DNA of 64,000 nt from CBDBCU01 sp965203435 (GTDB lineage Bacteria; Chloroflexota; Dehalococcoidia; Lucifugimonadales; UBA3495): positions 372,001 to 436,000 of the forward strand of contig CBDBCU010000001.1 of NCBI GenBank assembly GCA_965203435.1. The letters run 5' to 3'. The notes below the pieces were generated by a model. It was not told the origin of the DNA. It made no database searches and worked only from the letters and a program-made list of their open reading frames with translations. The translations under genes and the position numbers were made by a program. Within the stretch, counting starts at the first letter, position 1. Each line of letters begins with the position of its first letter. Positions 7,789 through 16,685 of this stretch are shown here, piece after piece.

Positions 7789-9843
7789 CTACCGCTCCCC
7801 TTGCACCGCGGCGGCCAGGGCCTCGGCCCGCAATTCCTCCAGTTTCAGGTAGCGGGCGCCCATAGCCGCGGCCAGGGGGCGGGCCAGTTCCAGCTGGATG
7901 AAATCCAACTCGGTGTCGATGACTACGGCGGGAATGGCCTTTTCCTGGAACCGGGCGGCCAGTTCCCGGACTTCCTCCGTGGGCTGACCGGGGCTGCCGT
8001 CCAGGGCCACATTGGCCCGGCCGTCGGAAAGGAGGGCAATCAGCGGCAGAGTATCCCGGTCTTTCAGCCGTTCCCGCTCCAGCAATTCCAGAGCCAGATA
8101 GAGACCCCGGGATAAGGGAGTGCGGCCGCCGGTGGGCATTTCCTCCAGATAGACTTGGGCCAGGTCGACGCTGTTGGTGGGCGGGAGCAGCAGCTGGGCT
8201 TGGGTTCCCCGGAAACTGATCAGGGCTACCCGATCCCGCCGCTGGTAGGCATCGAGCAGCAGGGACAATACCGCGCCCTTGACCGCCACCATCCGCCGCT
8301 GGGCGCCCATGGAGCCGCTGGCGTCGACGATAAAGATAATCAGGCTGCCGGTACGGGTTTCCCGCACCTTTTCCCGCAGATCCCAGGGTTCAATCAACAC
8401 CGCCGGGGTATCGGCAATGGCGCCGGCGGCGGCCCGGGCTTGGCGGCGGTCAATCTGCGGCGGCGCGGCGGCGCGCAGGGTAGCGTCTAAAGCCAGGTCG
8501 GTAACGCCGTCCTGGGGGATGCGGGCGCGGACATAGCGGCCGGCGGCGTTGCTGCTGACGGTGACGGCCCGGCGGCCGGCGGCCGGCCGTTCCCGGCGGT
8601 CGGGCGGCGGCAACAGCAGGGATTGGACGGAGTAAGGATTGCCGGTCTCAAATTGCTGGTCGGATGGCCCGGCGGCGGGGCCGGATTCCGGGTCGGAGTT
8701 TTCCGCTGGGGGCGTATCCGGGCTTTCTAAACCGGAGGAATCGGCGTCATCGCCGCGTTCATCGGCAGCAGAGGAATCGGCGTCTTGAGGTTCCCGGGGG
8801 CGGGATTGGCTCTGAAAGTCCTCCAACATCTGATCCAGCTGTTCCGTAACCAGATGCGGCTGCTGAAAGGGCTGGCGGCGCTGGCGGTGCAGCAGGGCCA
8901 GCTGCGCCGCTTCCCGCACATCCTCGACCTGCACCTGTTCCCGGCCGGCGTAGGCGGCGATAGCGCTGGCGGTTTTATACATCACAATATCGCCGCGCAA
9001 CCCGTCGACCTGATATTCGGCGCAGATGTCGGTAATCAAGCCGAGGTATTCATCCCCCACTTGCACTTGGGGCAACAGCCGTTGACTGCGGGCAATCCTT
9101 TCCCGCTCCTGGGCCTCGGCGGCGATCCATTCGCGCATAAAGCGGAAAGGGTCGGTTTCGTAGGCGATGCGGCGGCGCACCACTTCCCGCCGTTCCGCCG
9201 GGGGCATTAGGCCCTCCACTTCCACCGCCAAGCCGAAACGATCCAACAGCTGGGGACGCAAATCCCCCTCCTCCGGGTTCATCGTGCCAACCAGGATGAA
9301 TTCGGCGGCGTGGCTGACCGAAATGCCCTCCCGTTCCACATAGTTGCGGCCCATTGCCGCGGCGTCCAGCAGCACATCGACCAGATGGTCGTTGAGCAGG
9401 TTCACTTCGTCAATGTAAAGGATGCCGCGATGGGCGGCGGCAATCAGTCCCGGCTCAAAGCTCTTGCTGCCGCTTTTGATGGCCTGCTCAATATCCAGGG
9501 AACCTACCAGGCGATCCTCGCTGGCCCCTACCGGCAGGTCGACGATCCGCACTTGGCGATTGACTGGGGGAATATCGCCGCTGCCCGGTTCGCACCACTG
9601 GCACAATCCTTGACGGCTTTGCGGGGGGCAGCTGTAGGGGCAGCCTTGCAGTACGGCTACTTCGGGCAGCAGGGCGGCCAGGGAGCGGACGGCGGTGGAT
9701 TTGGCCGTGCCTTTGCGGCCGCGAATAAGCACGCCGCCGATTTTGGGATTGACGGTGTTCAGCAACAAAGCCCGCTTCATCGCGGTCTGGCCGACGATGG
9801 CGGTAAAGGGAAAGGAGGGTTCCGGCGTGGGTTGTTGGGTCAA
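7789..9843 (-). CDS. ChlI/ChlD-type fused chelatase ATPase, probable cobaltochelatase subunit
   Basis: AAA+ and von Willebrand A domains in one 684-residue chain. Walker A is GRKGTAKST at residues 42-50 and Walker B ILYIDEVN near 141-148. An acidic Ser/Asp/Glu-rich linker spans about 341-400, and the MIDAS motif DASGSM is at 507-512. Four cysteines at 68, 72, 81 and 84 are inserted in the ATPase domain. This family forms the ATPase motor of magnesium or cobalt chelatases. Here no chlorophyll genes are seen, while cobN, cbtA and cbtB are upstream on the same strand, so cobalt insertion with CobN (replacing CobS/CobT) is the likely job. TTG start, with GGGGAGG 7 bases upstream. Confidence 0.9.
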   Translation of the reverse strand: MTQQPTPEPSFPFTAIVGQTAMKRALLLNTVNPKIGGVLIRGRKGTAKSTAVRSLAALLPEVAVLQGCPYSCPPQSRQGLCQWCEPGSGDIPPVNRQVRIVDLPVGASEDRLVGSLDIEQAIKSGSKSFEPGLIAAAHRGILYIDEVNLLNDHLVDVLLDAAAMGRNYVEREGISVSHAAEFILVGTMNPEEGDLRPQLLDRFGLAVEVEGLMPPAERREVVRRRIAYETDPFRFMREWIAAEAQERERIARSQRLLPQVQVGDEYLGLITDICAEYQVDGLRGDIVMYKTASAIAAYAGREQVQVEDVREAAQLALLHRQRRQPFQQPHLVTEQLDQMLEDFQSQSRPREPQDADSSAADERGDDADSSGLESPDTPPAENSDPESGPAAGPSDQQFETGNPYSVQSLLLPPPDRRERPAAGRRAVTVSSNAAGRYVRARIPQDGVTDLALDATLRAAAPPQIDRRQARAAAGAIADTPAVLIEPWDLREKVRETRTGSLIIFIVDASGSMGAQRRMVAVKGAVLSLLLDAYQRRDRVALISFRGTQAQLLLPPTNSVDLAQVYLEEMPTGGRTPLSRGLYLALELLERERLKDRDTLPLIALLSDGRANVALDGSPGQPTEEVRELAARFQEKAIPAVVIDTELDFIQLELARPLAAAMGARYLKLEELRAEALAAAVQGER

Positions 9844-9888
9844 GCTGCTGCCTCCCCAGGGACTGAAATGGCCGGCGGCCGGCCTCTG

Positions 9889-10662
9889 CTAACCGGCCGC
9901 CGTTTCCGCGGCGGGATAAGCCCGGATTTCCCGTTCCTGATAGCGGATGTAGCCGGCTACGCCCAGGGCAATGGTCAGCCACAAGATCAAATGCCCCAGG
10001 GCGGAAAAGGCGCGGAACATTATGACCAACGATTCCGGCAGCCATTCCGGGATGGGATCGGGATTGCCGGGGATGGCATAGGCCAGGATTAGGGCAATAA
10101 TGGCATAGGCCAATCCCGCGCCGGCGTAGCGCAGGAAACGCTGCCCGCCCCGGACGCCGGATTGGTGAATGCGACCCACCAGCCAGCACCCGGCAACGGC
10201 GGCGGCCAGGGAAAGCGCGATGAACAGGAATTGAAAGGCTTGCCGCGACAGCAAGGAGGCATCCTCGCCAATGCCCGGCGGGTTCAGGGGATACTTAATC
10301 TGGGTAAAGAGGGATACGGCCCAAAAGCCCAGCAAGCCGGCGATAATGGCCCAAGCCCAGACATTCCAGCCCGGCGCGGCCCGGCGTACCAGATGATAAA
10401 GGCCGGCGAACAGGGCGGCATAGACTACGCCCAGCACGACCATTCCCGCCATCAAGCCGATGCGCTGCATCCCCAGGGAAACGGAAATGCCGCCCACTTC
10501 CACTTCCAGGGCCTCGCCGCCGGCCTCCGCGGCCGCTTCCTCCAGACTGATGGCCCATTCCATTACCGGCACATTAAAGATGTTGAGAAAGCCGCCGGCC
10601 AGCAGTCCGGCAACGGCCCCCATAATCAGGGACAAGGGCAGTATGTTGGTAGCGGAACGCAT
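9889..10662 (-). CDS. cbtA: CbtA family cobalt transporter subunit
   Basis: 257-residue membrane protein with about five to six hydrophobic helices and the family signature IKYPLNPPGIGEDASLLSRQ. Long hydrophobic stretches are at the N-terminus (LIMGAVAGLLAGGFL) and through VGRIHQ to the end. CbtA is predicted to bring cobalt across the membrane for cobalamin synthesis, usually with CbtB. GGGAGAG precedes the ATG. It lies between cbtB and the chelatase ATPase gene, 45 bases before the latter. Confidence 0.9.
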   Translation of the reverse strand: MRSATNILPLSLIMGAVAGLLAGGFLNIFNVPVMEWAISLEEAAAEAGGEALEVEVGGISVSLGMQRIGLMAGMVVLGVVYAALFAGLYHLVRRAAPGWNVWAWAIIAGLLGFWAVSLFTQIKYPLNPPGIGEDASLLSRQAFQFLFIALSLAAAVAGCWLVGRIHQSGVRGGQRFLRYAGAGLAYAIIALILAYAIPGNPDPIPEWLPESLVIMFRAFSALGHLILWLTIALGVAGYIRYQEREIRAYPAAETAAG

Positions 10663-10772
10663 CGCAACTCTCCCGCATCGGTGGAATTTGGCCGCCGCCG
10701 TTGGCCTAAGGGATTAGCCCGCCTTGCCGGGGCAAGACGGACCCCGGGGAAAAGACGGCCCGGTTGGGCGGC

Positions 10773-10797
10773 GCCGCCGGCCTTGCCGGCCGGCGGC
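10773..10797. repeat. GC-rich hairpin between cbtB and cbtA
   Basis: Perfect 10-base stem GCCGCCGGCC/GGCCGGCGGC around a 5-base loop. No T-run follows on the minus strand, so it is not a standard intrinsic terminator; it could tune cbtB versus cbtA mRNA levels by stabilising a processed end. Confidence 0.6.
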
Positions 10798-10807
10798 GTT
10801 GCTCCGC

Positions 10808-11011
10808 CTAGTGGCACATCAGGGCGACGTGGCGGGCGTGGTGAAAGAACTCGTGGACGGCGCCCAGGACGGCCGGGGAGCCGATGGCCGCGCCGTGGAC
10901 GCTGGCATCCACATAGCCCGCAAAGTAGAGAACGCCGGCGCCCAGCAGCAACCAGGGCGTCCACACCGGGGTGGCCCGGTCGCCGAACACGCTTCGCAAT
11001 ACCGTCAACAT
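10808..11011 (-). CDS. cbtB: CbtB family cobalt transporter small subunit
   Basis: 67 residues with one membrane helix (WLLLGAGVLYFAGYV) and the histidine-rich C-terminal tail HEFFHHARHVALMCH, the metal-binding hallmark of CbtB. A strong ribosome site (CAGGAGGG) is 5 bases before the ATG. It leads the cbtB-cbtA-chelatase group and has its own probable promoter. Confidence 0.92.
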   Translation of the reverse strand: MLTVLRSVFGDRATPVWTPWLLLGAGVLYFAGYVDASVHGAAIGSPAVLGAVHEFFHHARHVALMCH

Positions 11012-11076
11012 AGTTCCCTCCTGTCGTTTTTCGTTGGCTGGATCCTCGGATTAAATCGTTGCTGACTGCCGGGGAT

Positions 11077-11105
11077 AGTCTATTCCCCTAGCCCGGGGGA
11101 ATCAA
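11077..11105 (-). promoter_or_regulatory. Candidate cbtB promoter with internal inverted repeat
   Basis: On the minus strand TTGATT (11100-11105) and TAGACT (11077-11082) are separated by 17 bases. A 7+7 inverted repeat, ATTCCCC and GGGGAAT (11082-11102), fills the spacer and touches both boxes, the place where a metal-responsive regulator could bind. No protein is identified that would bind it. Confidence 0.5.
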
Positions 11106-11132
11106 GGGCAGAACCCGGCCGGGCGGCGGCCG

Positions 11133-11543
11133 CTACCGTAGGACATATACCACGCCCTCCTCCCGGCCCACATAGCGGTCGCGCATTTCCAGAAAGGCTT
11201 GATACCGTTCCGGCTGAAACTCGACGCGGTTATGGGCCTCGTCCAGATAGGGATTGGGGAAGTAGCAGCGCACCAGGGTTTCCTCCCAATCCTTGGAGAA
11301 ACGGACATAAAAGGACTTCAGGCCGCCGTGGCTGTCGGCTTCGACGAACTGGATGCCGTTGACCGACGCCTCGGCCAGGTGAAAGTGCCAGTTGTCGGCC
11401 TCGATGGTAATCCAGCCGTTGCTGAAGTCCGGCTCTTTGATGCCTTTGGAAGTGTTTTCGCTGGCGACTTCGCTGCCGCCGACGACCCACATCATCCGGT
11501 CATTGGCGGTCAATTCCCGGATAATTTCCGTAAGGATTTCCAT
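11133..11543 (-). CDS. Conserved-looking hypothetical protein in cobalt/corrin block
   Basis: 136 residues, soluble, with no signal or membrane segment. It is rich in aromatic residues (GWITIEADNWHFHLAEASVNG, split here as a beta-rich core) and ends in VGREEGVVYVLR. I do not recognise the family. GGGAGG lies 6 bases before the ATG. It sits between cobN (152 bases upstream) and cbtB, on the same strand as both, so a link to metal handling is possible but unproven. Confidence 0.7.
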   Translation of the reverse strand: MEILTEIIRELTANDRMMWVVGGSEVASENTSKGIKEPDFSNGWITIEADNWHFHLAEASVNGIQFVEADSHGGLKSFYVRFSKDWEETLVRCYFPNPYLDEAHNRVEFQPERYQAFLEMRDRYVGREEGVVYVLR

Positions 11544-11620
11544 AGCTGCCTCCCAAGCGGCCGCGCCGTTAGGTTAAGAAAGCCGTTCCATTGGCCGGTT
11601 TTATTCCGTTGCGGCCCGCC

Positions 11621-11648
11621 CGTCCTTCAACCAGTTCAGGATGAGCGG
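11621..11648. repeat. Dispersed repeat R1 copy
   Basis: One copy of a short dispersed repeat with core TTCAACAAGTTCAGGATGAG (here CCAGTTCAGG). Copies at many intergenic sites in this window end in GCGG. It lies in the 152-base gap after cobN. Confidence 0.85.
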
Positions 11649-11695
11649 ATAGCGCATTGCCATTATGGGCATTGCCCGGCCGCTTGTCCAGATGT

Positions 11696-14600
11696 TTAAC
11701 CGCTTTCCTGCCGGGCTTCGATATCCGTTTCCAGTTCCAAGTAAAGCTCCCGCAGCTGTTCCAGCAGTTCCGGGGGCGGATTTTCCCACATTCCCCGGGC
11801 GATGGCTTCCAGCAGCCGCTCGACAATGCCGCGCAAGGCCCAGGGATTGCTTTGCCGAAAGAACTGCTGCATTTCGGGATTCAGGACATACTCCGCAGTG
11901 ACATCCGCATACATCCAATCCTCGACAACCTGGGCGGTGGCGTCGTAGCCGAACATATAGTCCACGGTAGCCGCCAGCTCGAAAGCGCCCTTGTAGCCGT
12001 GCCGCCGCATAGATTCCATCCACTTGGGATTGACCACCCGACTGCGAAAGACCCGGCGGGCTTCATCCTGCAAATCCCGCACCCGGGAACGGGACGGGTC
12101 GGAACTGTCGCCAAAGAACTGGCGGGGCTGGCGGCCGGTCAGGGCGCGCACTGTAGCAATCATCCCGCCGTGATACTGCATATAGTCATCGCTGTCGAAC
12201 AGGTCATGTTCCCGATTGTCCTGATTCTTGGCGGCAATGACAATCTGGCTGAACCGCTGGCGGAACTGGGGGCGGGCCTGGACGCCGAAATCCCGCCGGG
12301 TGTAGGCGTAGCCGCCCCAGGCAGTATAAACCTCGGCCAAATCCTCAACCGTTTCCCAATTGCGCTCGTCGATGGCGGCCAGGATGCCGGCCCCGTAGGA
12401 GCCGGGCTTGCTGCCAAAGATGCGGTAAAGGGCGGCGGCTCGGTCAGCAGATTCCGCCCTTTCCCCGGATTTTTGCAAATCCGCTTGCAGGTGCTTGACG
12501 ATATAGTTGCGCTCCGGGGGTTCGTCGAGGGCGGCTACCTGGGCCACGGCCTGGTCGAGCAGATAGATAAGGTTGGGAAAGGCATCCCGGAAAAAGCCGC
12601 TGATGCGGACGGTTACATCAATGCGCGGCCGGCCCAATTCGTCCAGGGGGATGACCTCGATGCCGGCGACCCGGCGGCTTTCGGCCTGCCACACCGGGCG
12701 GACGCCGAGCAGATACATAATTTGGGCAATATCGTCGCCGTGGGTACGCATTGCCGAAGTTCCCCAAACCACCACGCCCACCATTTCGGGATAAGCGCCC
12801 TCCTCCTGCAAATACTTATCGAGCAGGGCATTGCCCAAATCCTGGCCTACAGCCCACGCCGTCGGGGAGGGCAAGGTTTTGGGGTCGACGGAGTAGAAGT
12901 TGCGGCCGGTGGGCAGCACATTAGCCATCCCCCGGGTAGGGGCGCCGCTGGGGCCGGGCGGGACAAAGCGGCCGTCCAAGCCCCGCAGCAGGTTGCCGAT
13001 TTCGTCCTCGGTACGCAGCAAAGCCGGGTAGAGGAAATCGGCCACATAGCGCAGAACCGCCACTACCGCCGGGTCGGGATGGCCGAGCAGCTGCGCCGCT
13101 ACGGCCGGGGCTTGGTCCGATTGAAAACCGCCGGCCCGCAGCTGGTCATAGGCTTGGCGGCCGAGCAATTCCAGCCGTTCCAGCACATCCCCGGCGCTGC
13201 GGAGCGGAGTTTCCGGATCTAAATCCGTCAGCCGGGCCGGCAAGTTGCCGTTGACCGGCTGCCCCGGATTATCCAGCAAAGCCGGGTAGTCCAGGCCCAT
13301 AGCCGCGGCCAGGGCGCGGCGCAGGCTGGGGATCCCGCCGGTGTCCAAGCGGGTCAAAGCCGCCAATAGCCCGGTCAGCTGCGCCTCGGTGGGCGGTTGG
13401 CCCAGGGTGTGCAGGCCGTCCTTAATCTGCACATCCTTGATTTCGCAGAGATAGCCGTCAATTTCCAGCATAAACTCGCCGAAGTCGTCCGGCGGGGCGT
13501 CCACGCCCAAATCCCGGTGCAGTTCGGCCTGCTGCACCATTTCCCAAATCTGGCTTTCCAGCAGCGGCAGCTTGGCCGGATCCAAGGTCTGGCACTGGTA
13601 ATGTTCATCCAGCAACTGCTCCAGTTTGGCAATGTCGCCATAGCTGTCGGCAGTGGTCATGGGCGGGATAAGGTGGTCAATAATCGTGGCGTGGGCGCGG
13701 CGCTTGGCCTGAGTGCCTTCGCCGGGATTGTTGATGATAAAGGGGTAAAAGAGCGGCAAATCGTCCAGGGCCGCCTCCGGATAGCAGGCGGCGGAGAGGC
13801 CGATGCCCTTGCCCGGCAGCCATTCCAGAGTCCCGTGCTTGCCGATATGCACCATAGCGTCAGCCCGGAAAACCTCCCGGAGCCAGCGGTAATAGGCCAG
13901 GTAATGGTGGGTCGGAGTCAAGTCCGGGCTGTGATAGACGGCGATGGGGTTTTCGCCAAAGCCGCGGGGCGGTTGCAAGCCGACGAAAATGTTGCCCAGT
14001 TCCAGGCCGGCAATGGCCAGGGTATCCCCGGCGCGATAGACCTGGCCCGGCGGTTCCCCCCATGCGTCTTGCAACTGCTGTTGTACGGCCGGGTCGAAGG
14101 CGGCAAACCACTGGGCATACTGGCGGCGGGATACCTGGCCGGCGGCCAGTTTCAGCTGCTCGGCGGTCAGGGTATCCCGGTCATTGCTGCACCGGGCAAT
14201 GATGCGGTGTACCAGTTCGTCCCCATCAGCCGGAAGGTCCGCAACTTGGTAGCCGGCCTCCCGCAGGGCGTGGAGCAGCGCGATTACCGAGGCCGGGGTA
14301 TCCAAGCCGACGGCGTTGCCGATGCGGGCGTCTTTAGTGGGGTAGTTGCTCATAATTATGGCAATGCGCTTGTCGGAGTTGGCCTTGCGGCGCAGGTTGG
14401 CCCATTTGACGGCCAGCCGGGCCAGGGCGTCCATGCGATCGGGGGCGGCCACATAGCGCTGCAAGCGGGGCATGGACAAGGCACTGCCGCCGGAGTCGCG
14501 GCCGTTGCGCTCCGGGCGGGCGGCCGTTTCCTCCTTAAAGGAAATGGGAACGGTGATGATGCGGCCGTCGAACTCGGGCAGGGCTACATTCATCGCGGTG

Positions 14601-15556
14601 TCGATGGGGCCGAGGCCCAGGGAATTATCGGCCCATTCCTGGCGGGAGCCGGTGCTGACGATGCCTTGCAGGATTGGCACATCCAAAGCGTCCAGCAAAT
14701 CCACCGACCAACCGGCGGCGATGGTCGGCCCGTCCTCCTGGCTCAAATCGCTCATGGCCAGGCCCATAGTGTTGATAATGCAGTCCACCCGGGGGACGCC
14801 GGCGGCGTCGGCCATAAAGTTGGTCAAGGTGCGGCTGCGCTGCCCGTCCTGCTCCGGGTGATGTTTGAGGCTGTAGGAATAGACCGGCAGCACATTGACC
14901 TGATGGGATTCGAGGCAGCGAATCAGGGCATCGATGAACTGGAGATTGCCGCTCATCCAGTGGGCGCGGTAAAAGAGCAGGCCCACGCCGGGGCGGCCGG
15001 GTTGGAAATGCTGGCGGATATAGGTATCCGCATCGGCCATTGCCGCGGCGGTGGCTTCGGGATGATAAAGGCCCTCCCAAGGCAGGGGTTCCGGGGCTTC
15101 GTGGCCGTAGTCGCTGCCCAGGTAGGTATCGCTGAGAAAGAGAAAGAGGTTGCGGAAGTTGGGTATCCCGCCGCGCATCAGGTAGGCGAACACCGTTTCC
15201 AGTTCGGCAACCGGCGCGGAGCAGGCGGCAATCAAATCCTCGTCCCATTCCTGATGGCCGGGGCAGGCAATCAGGGGGATGCGGCGTTCCCGGCAAAGGG
15301 ATACCAAAGGGTCAAAGGCCTCGGGCATAGCCCGCTTGCCGCCGAGGAGCCGCAGCACTACCACGCCGGCATCGGCCACGGCAGCCAGCAGCTGGTTGCG
15401 GGCATCGGTGGTATCCAGTCCCACCGGGTTCCAGGCGTACACCGGGGGAAAATCCCCGGGCAAGGCGGCCAAGGCCCGGTCGGCGGTAAGCAGGTCGGTG
15501 TCGGCGGTAGTTACCAGTACCACCGACTTTTGCCCGATTTGCGGCGCAGCGGTCAA
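11696..15556 (-). CDS. cobN: Cobaltochelatase subunit CobN
   Basis: Large chelatase subunit that inserts Co2+ into hydrogenobyrinate a,c-diamide in aerobic-type cobalamin synthesis. 1286 residues, the usual CobN size, with the signature KHGTLEWLPGKGIGLSAACY near residues 568-587 and NNPGEGTQAKRRAHATIIDH just after. A C-terminal MWENPPPELLEQLRELY region is also typical. A related enzyme (BchH/ChlH) does the magnesium reaction, but the cobalamin riboswitch and cbiE upstream argue for cobalt. I chose a TTG start at 15556 because GCAGGAG lies 6-7 bases upstream. It follows cbiE by 19 bases, forming one transcription unit. Confidence 0.95.
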   Translation of the reverse strand: MTAAPQIGQKSVVLVTTADTDLLTADRALAALPGDFPPVYAWNPVGLDTTDARNQLLAAVADAGVVVLRLLGGKRAMPEAFDPLVSLCRERRIPLIACPGHQEWDEDLIAACSAPVAELETVFAYLMRGGIPNFRNLFLFLSDTYLGSDYGHEAPEPLPWEGLYHPEATAAAMADADTYIRQHFQPGRPGVGLLFYRAHWMSGNLQFIDALIRCLESHQVNVLPVYSYSLKHHPEQDGQRSRTLTNFMADAAGVPRVDCIINTMGLAMSDLSQEDGPTIAAGWSVDLLDALDVPILQGIVSTGSRQEWADNSLGLGPIDTAMNVALPEFDGRIITVPISFKEETAARPERNGRDSGGSALSMPRLQRYVAAPDRMDALARLAVKWANLRRKANSDKRIAIIMSNYPTKDARIGNAVGLDTPASVIALLHALREAGYQVADLPADGDELVHRIIARCSNDRDTLTAEQLKLAAGQVSRRQYAQWFAAFDPAVQQQLQDAWGEPPGQVYRAGDTLAIAGLELGNIFVGLQPPRGFGENPIAVYHSPDLTPTHHYLAYYRWLREVFRADAMVHIGKHGTLEWLPGKGIGLSAACYPEAALDDLPLFYPFIINNPGEGTQAKRRAHATIIDHLIPPMTTADSYGDIAKLEQLLDEHYQCQTLDPAKLPLLESQIWEMVQQAELHRDLGVDAPPDDFGEFMLEIDGYLCEIKDVQIKDGLHTLGQPPTEAQLTGLLAALTRLDTGGIPSLRRALAAAMGLDYPALLDNPGQPVNGNLPARLTDLDPETPLRSAGDVLERLELLGRQAYDQLRAGGFQSDQAPAVAAQLLGHPDPAVVAVLRYVADFLYPALLRTEDEIGNLLRGLDGRFVPPGPSGAPTRGMANVLPTGRNFYSVDPKTLPSPTAWAVGQDLGNALLDKYLQEEGAYPEMVGVVVWGTSAMRTHGDDIAQIMYLLGVRPVWQAESRRVAGIEVIPLDELGRPRIDVTVRISGFFRDAFPNLIYLLDQAVAQVAALDEPPERNYIVKHLQADLQKSGERAESADRAAALYRIFGSKPGSYGAGILAAIDERNWETVEDLAEVYTAWGGYAYTRRDFGVQARPQFRQRFSQIVIAAKNQDNREHDLFDSDDYMQYHGGMIATVRALTGRQPRQFFGDSSDPSRSRVRDLQDEARRVFRSRVVNPKWMESMRRHGYKGAFELAATVDYMFGYDATAQVVEDWMYADVTAEYVLNPEMQQFFRQSNPWALRGIVERLLEAIARGMWENPPPELLEQLRELYLELETDIEARQESG

Positions 15557-15575
15557 AACGGCTCCTGCCTTTTGG

Positions 15576-16247
15576 TTAATGGCCCTCGGCGGCGGGGCGG
15601 GGAAAGACCATAATAGACAAGTCGCTGAACTCCTCGGTCAAGGCGGCGCACTCCTGCAAGGTGCCGTGCCACGCCTTTTCCCCCGGCAGGGTCAGCCGTT
15701 GATAGACGCTGACCGGCCGCTGCGAGGGGAGGCCGGCGTCCCGCAAGCCCTGGGCAATGGCCGGGGGCATCAGGTCAAAGGGCCGGGGCAACAGGATGAT
15801 ATGGCGCAAGCCTTCGCGCAGATACCGCTCCAGTTCGGCCAAAGCCGGCCCGCCGCCCTCCCGCCGGTGCAGGGTGATGAACAGGGATTCCTCTAAAGCA
15901 ATGCCGGCCCGGGCGCAGGCAATCTGCACCGAGCTGACGCCGGGAATCAGTTCCACCTGGCCGGCCCGGCGATAGACCCGGGCCAGGAGTTCGCCGGCCG
16001 AGACATTCAGGTCGCCCCAGCAGCAGACCACGCAGCGGCGGCCCTGGGCGGCCTGGGCGGCGGCGTATTCCAGCACCTCCTCTTGATCCCGGTAGGACAT
16101 AGGGCGCATTTCGGCCTGGCCGCACGCGGCGGCCACTACATCCAGCACCGTCTTGAAACCCACCACCAAATCGGCGGATTCCAGGGCGGCCCGGCCGCGC
16201 AGGGTGAGCATACGGGGATCGCCGGGGCCAACGGCGACGACGGTCAT
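15576..16247 (-). CDS. cbiE: Cobalt-precorrin-7 (precorrin-6Y) C5-methyltransferase, CbiE type
   Basis: SAM-dependent methyltransferase of corrin ring synthesis, 223 residues from the ATG at 16247. The start motif VVAVGPGDPRMLTLRGRAAL, the segment GRRCVVCCWGDLNVSAGELL, and LIPGVSSVQIACARAGIALE with FITLHRR match CbiE/CobL-N. No CbiT domain is fused. A longer frame (ATG at 16364) would read through an intrinsic terminator, so the start is placed after it; ATG codons at 16283 and 16274 are alternatives, none with a strong ribosome site. It is the first gene behind the cobalamin riboswitch. Confidence 0.88.
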   Translation of the reverse strand: MTVVAVGPGDPRMLTLRGRAALESADLVVGFKTVLDVVAAACGQAEMRPMSYRDQEEVLEYAAAQAAQGRRCVVCCWGDLNVSAGELLARVYRRAGQVELIPGVSSVQIACARAGIALEESLFITLHRREGGGPALAELERYLREGLRHIILLPRPFDLMPPAIAQGLRDAGLPSQRPVSVYQRLTLPGEKAWHGTLQECAALTEEFSDLSIMVFPRPAAEGH

Positions 16248-16287
16248 AGTTATGTTGGCGGTATCGGGGTTCATGGCATCCATCGGC

Positions 16288-16324
16288 AAAAGAAAATCCC
16301 CCGGCTCTGCTGCTGCCGGGGGAT
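16288..16324 (-). terminator. Riboswitch-associated intrinsic terminator
   Basis: Perfect 10-base stem ATCCCCCGGC/GCCGGGGGAT with a 9-base loop, followed on the minus strand by TTTCTTTT. It stands between the cobalamin riboswitch and cbiE, so it is the likely off-switch expression platform: high cobalamin should favour termination before cbiE-cobN. Together with the riboswitch and promoter it fills the 438 bases between cbiE and the next gene. Confidence 0.9.
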
Positions 16325-16404
16325 ATACCCCTGAGGTTCGGAATTCACCGCAGCCGGCAAGCAAGCCGGGCGCGGCGGGAACCGTCTCCGTTGAGCGCAG
16401 AGGG

Positions 16405-16540
16405 TGGTGTCCAACCCTCCGGAGCCGGTCTCCTGGCTTACGGGCTAATCGGCAAGGATAGCCCGATCACAGTGGCGCAACCGCGGCGGATTTGCACCGC
16501 CTTCCCAATAAATGCTGTTACAGCGCCCCGGAGGGATTTT
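16405..16540 (-). ncRNA. Cobalamin riboswitch
   Basis: Minus-strand RNA with the conserved cobalamin aptamer elements in order: GGCGGTGCAAATCCGCC hairpin (16485-16505 area), GCCACTGTGATCGGG (16461-16475), and the B12-box AAGCCAGGAGACC (16427-16439). Further hairpins follow. Boundaries are approximate. It binds adenosylcobalamin-type ligands and controls cbiE-cobN. Confidence 0.93.
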
Positions 16541-16567
16541 TGCGTTGTTAAGGTAGGTCTGGCGGAA

Positions 16568-16596
16568 AGTTTAGCGGGATGAATGGGGGTTGTCAA
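16568..16596 (-). promoter_or_regulatory. Promoter of riboswitch-cbiE-cobN unit
   Basis: Minus-strand TTGACA (16591-16596), 17-base spacer, TAAACT (16568-16573). The start of transcription would fall just before the riboswitch aptamer, as expected. Confidence 0.8.
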
Positions 16597-16685
16597 GGGG
16601 TAGATTGCCCCATTCGGAAATCGGGCTTTTAACCCTACAGCATACCCAAGGCCCGGCGATTGCAAGGGCGGCCGCCGGGCATAAG

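Noticed and set aside
13397..15613. 738-residue open frame opposite to cobN
   Set aside because: Antisense shadow of cobN caused by GC-rich codon use.
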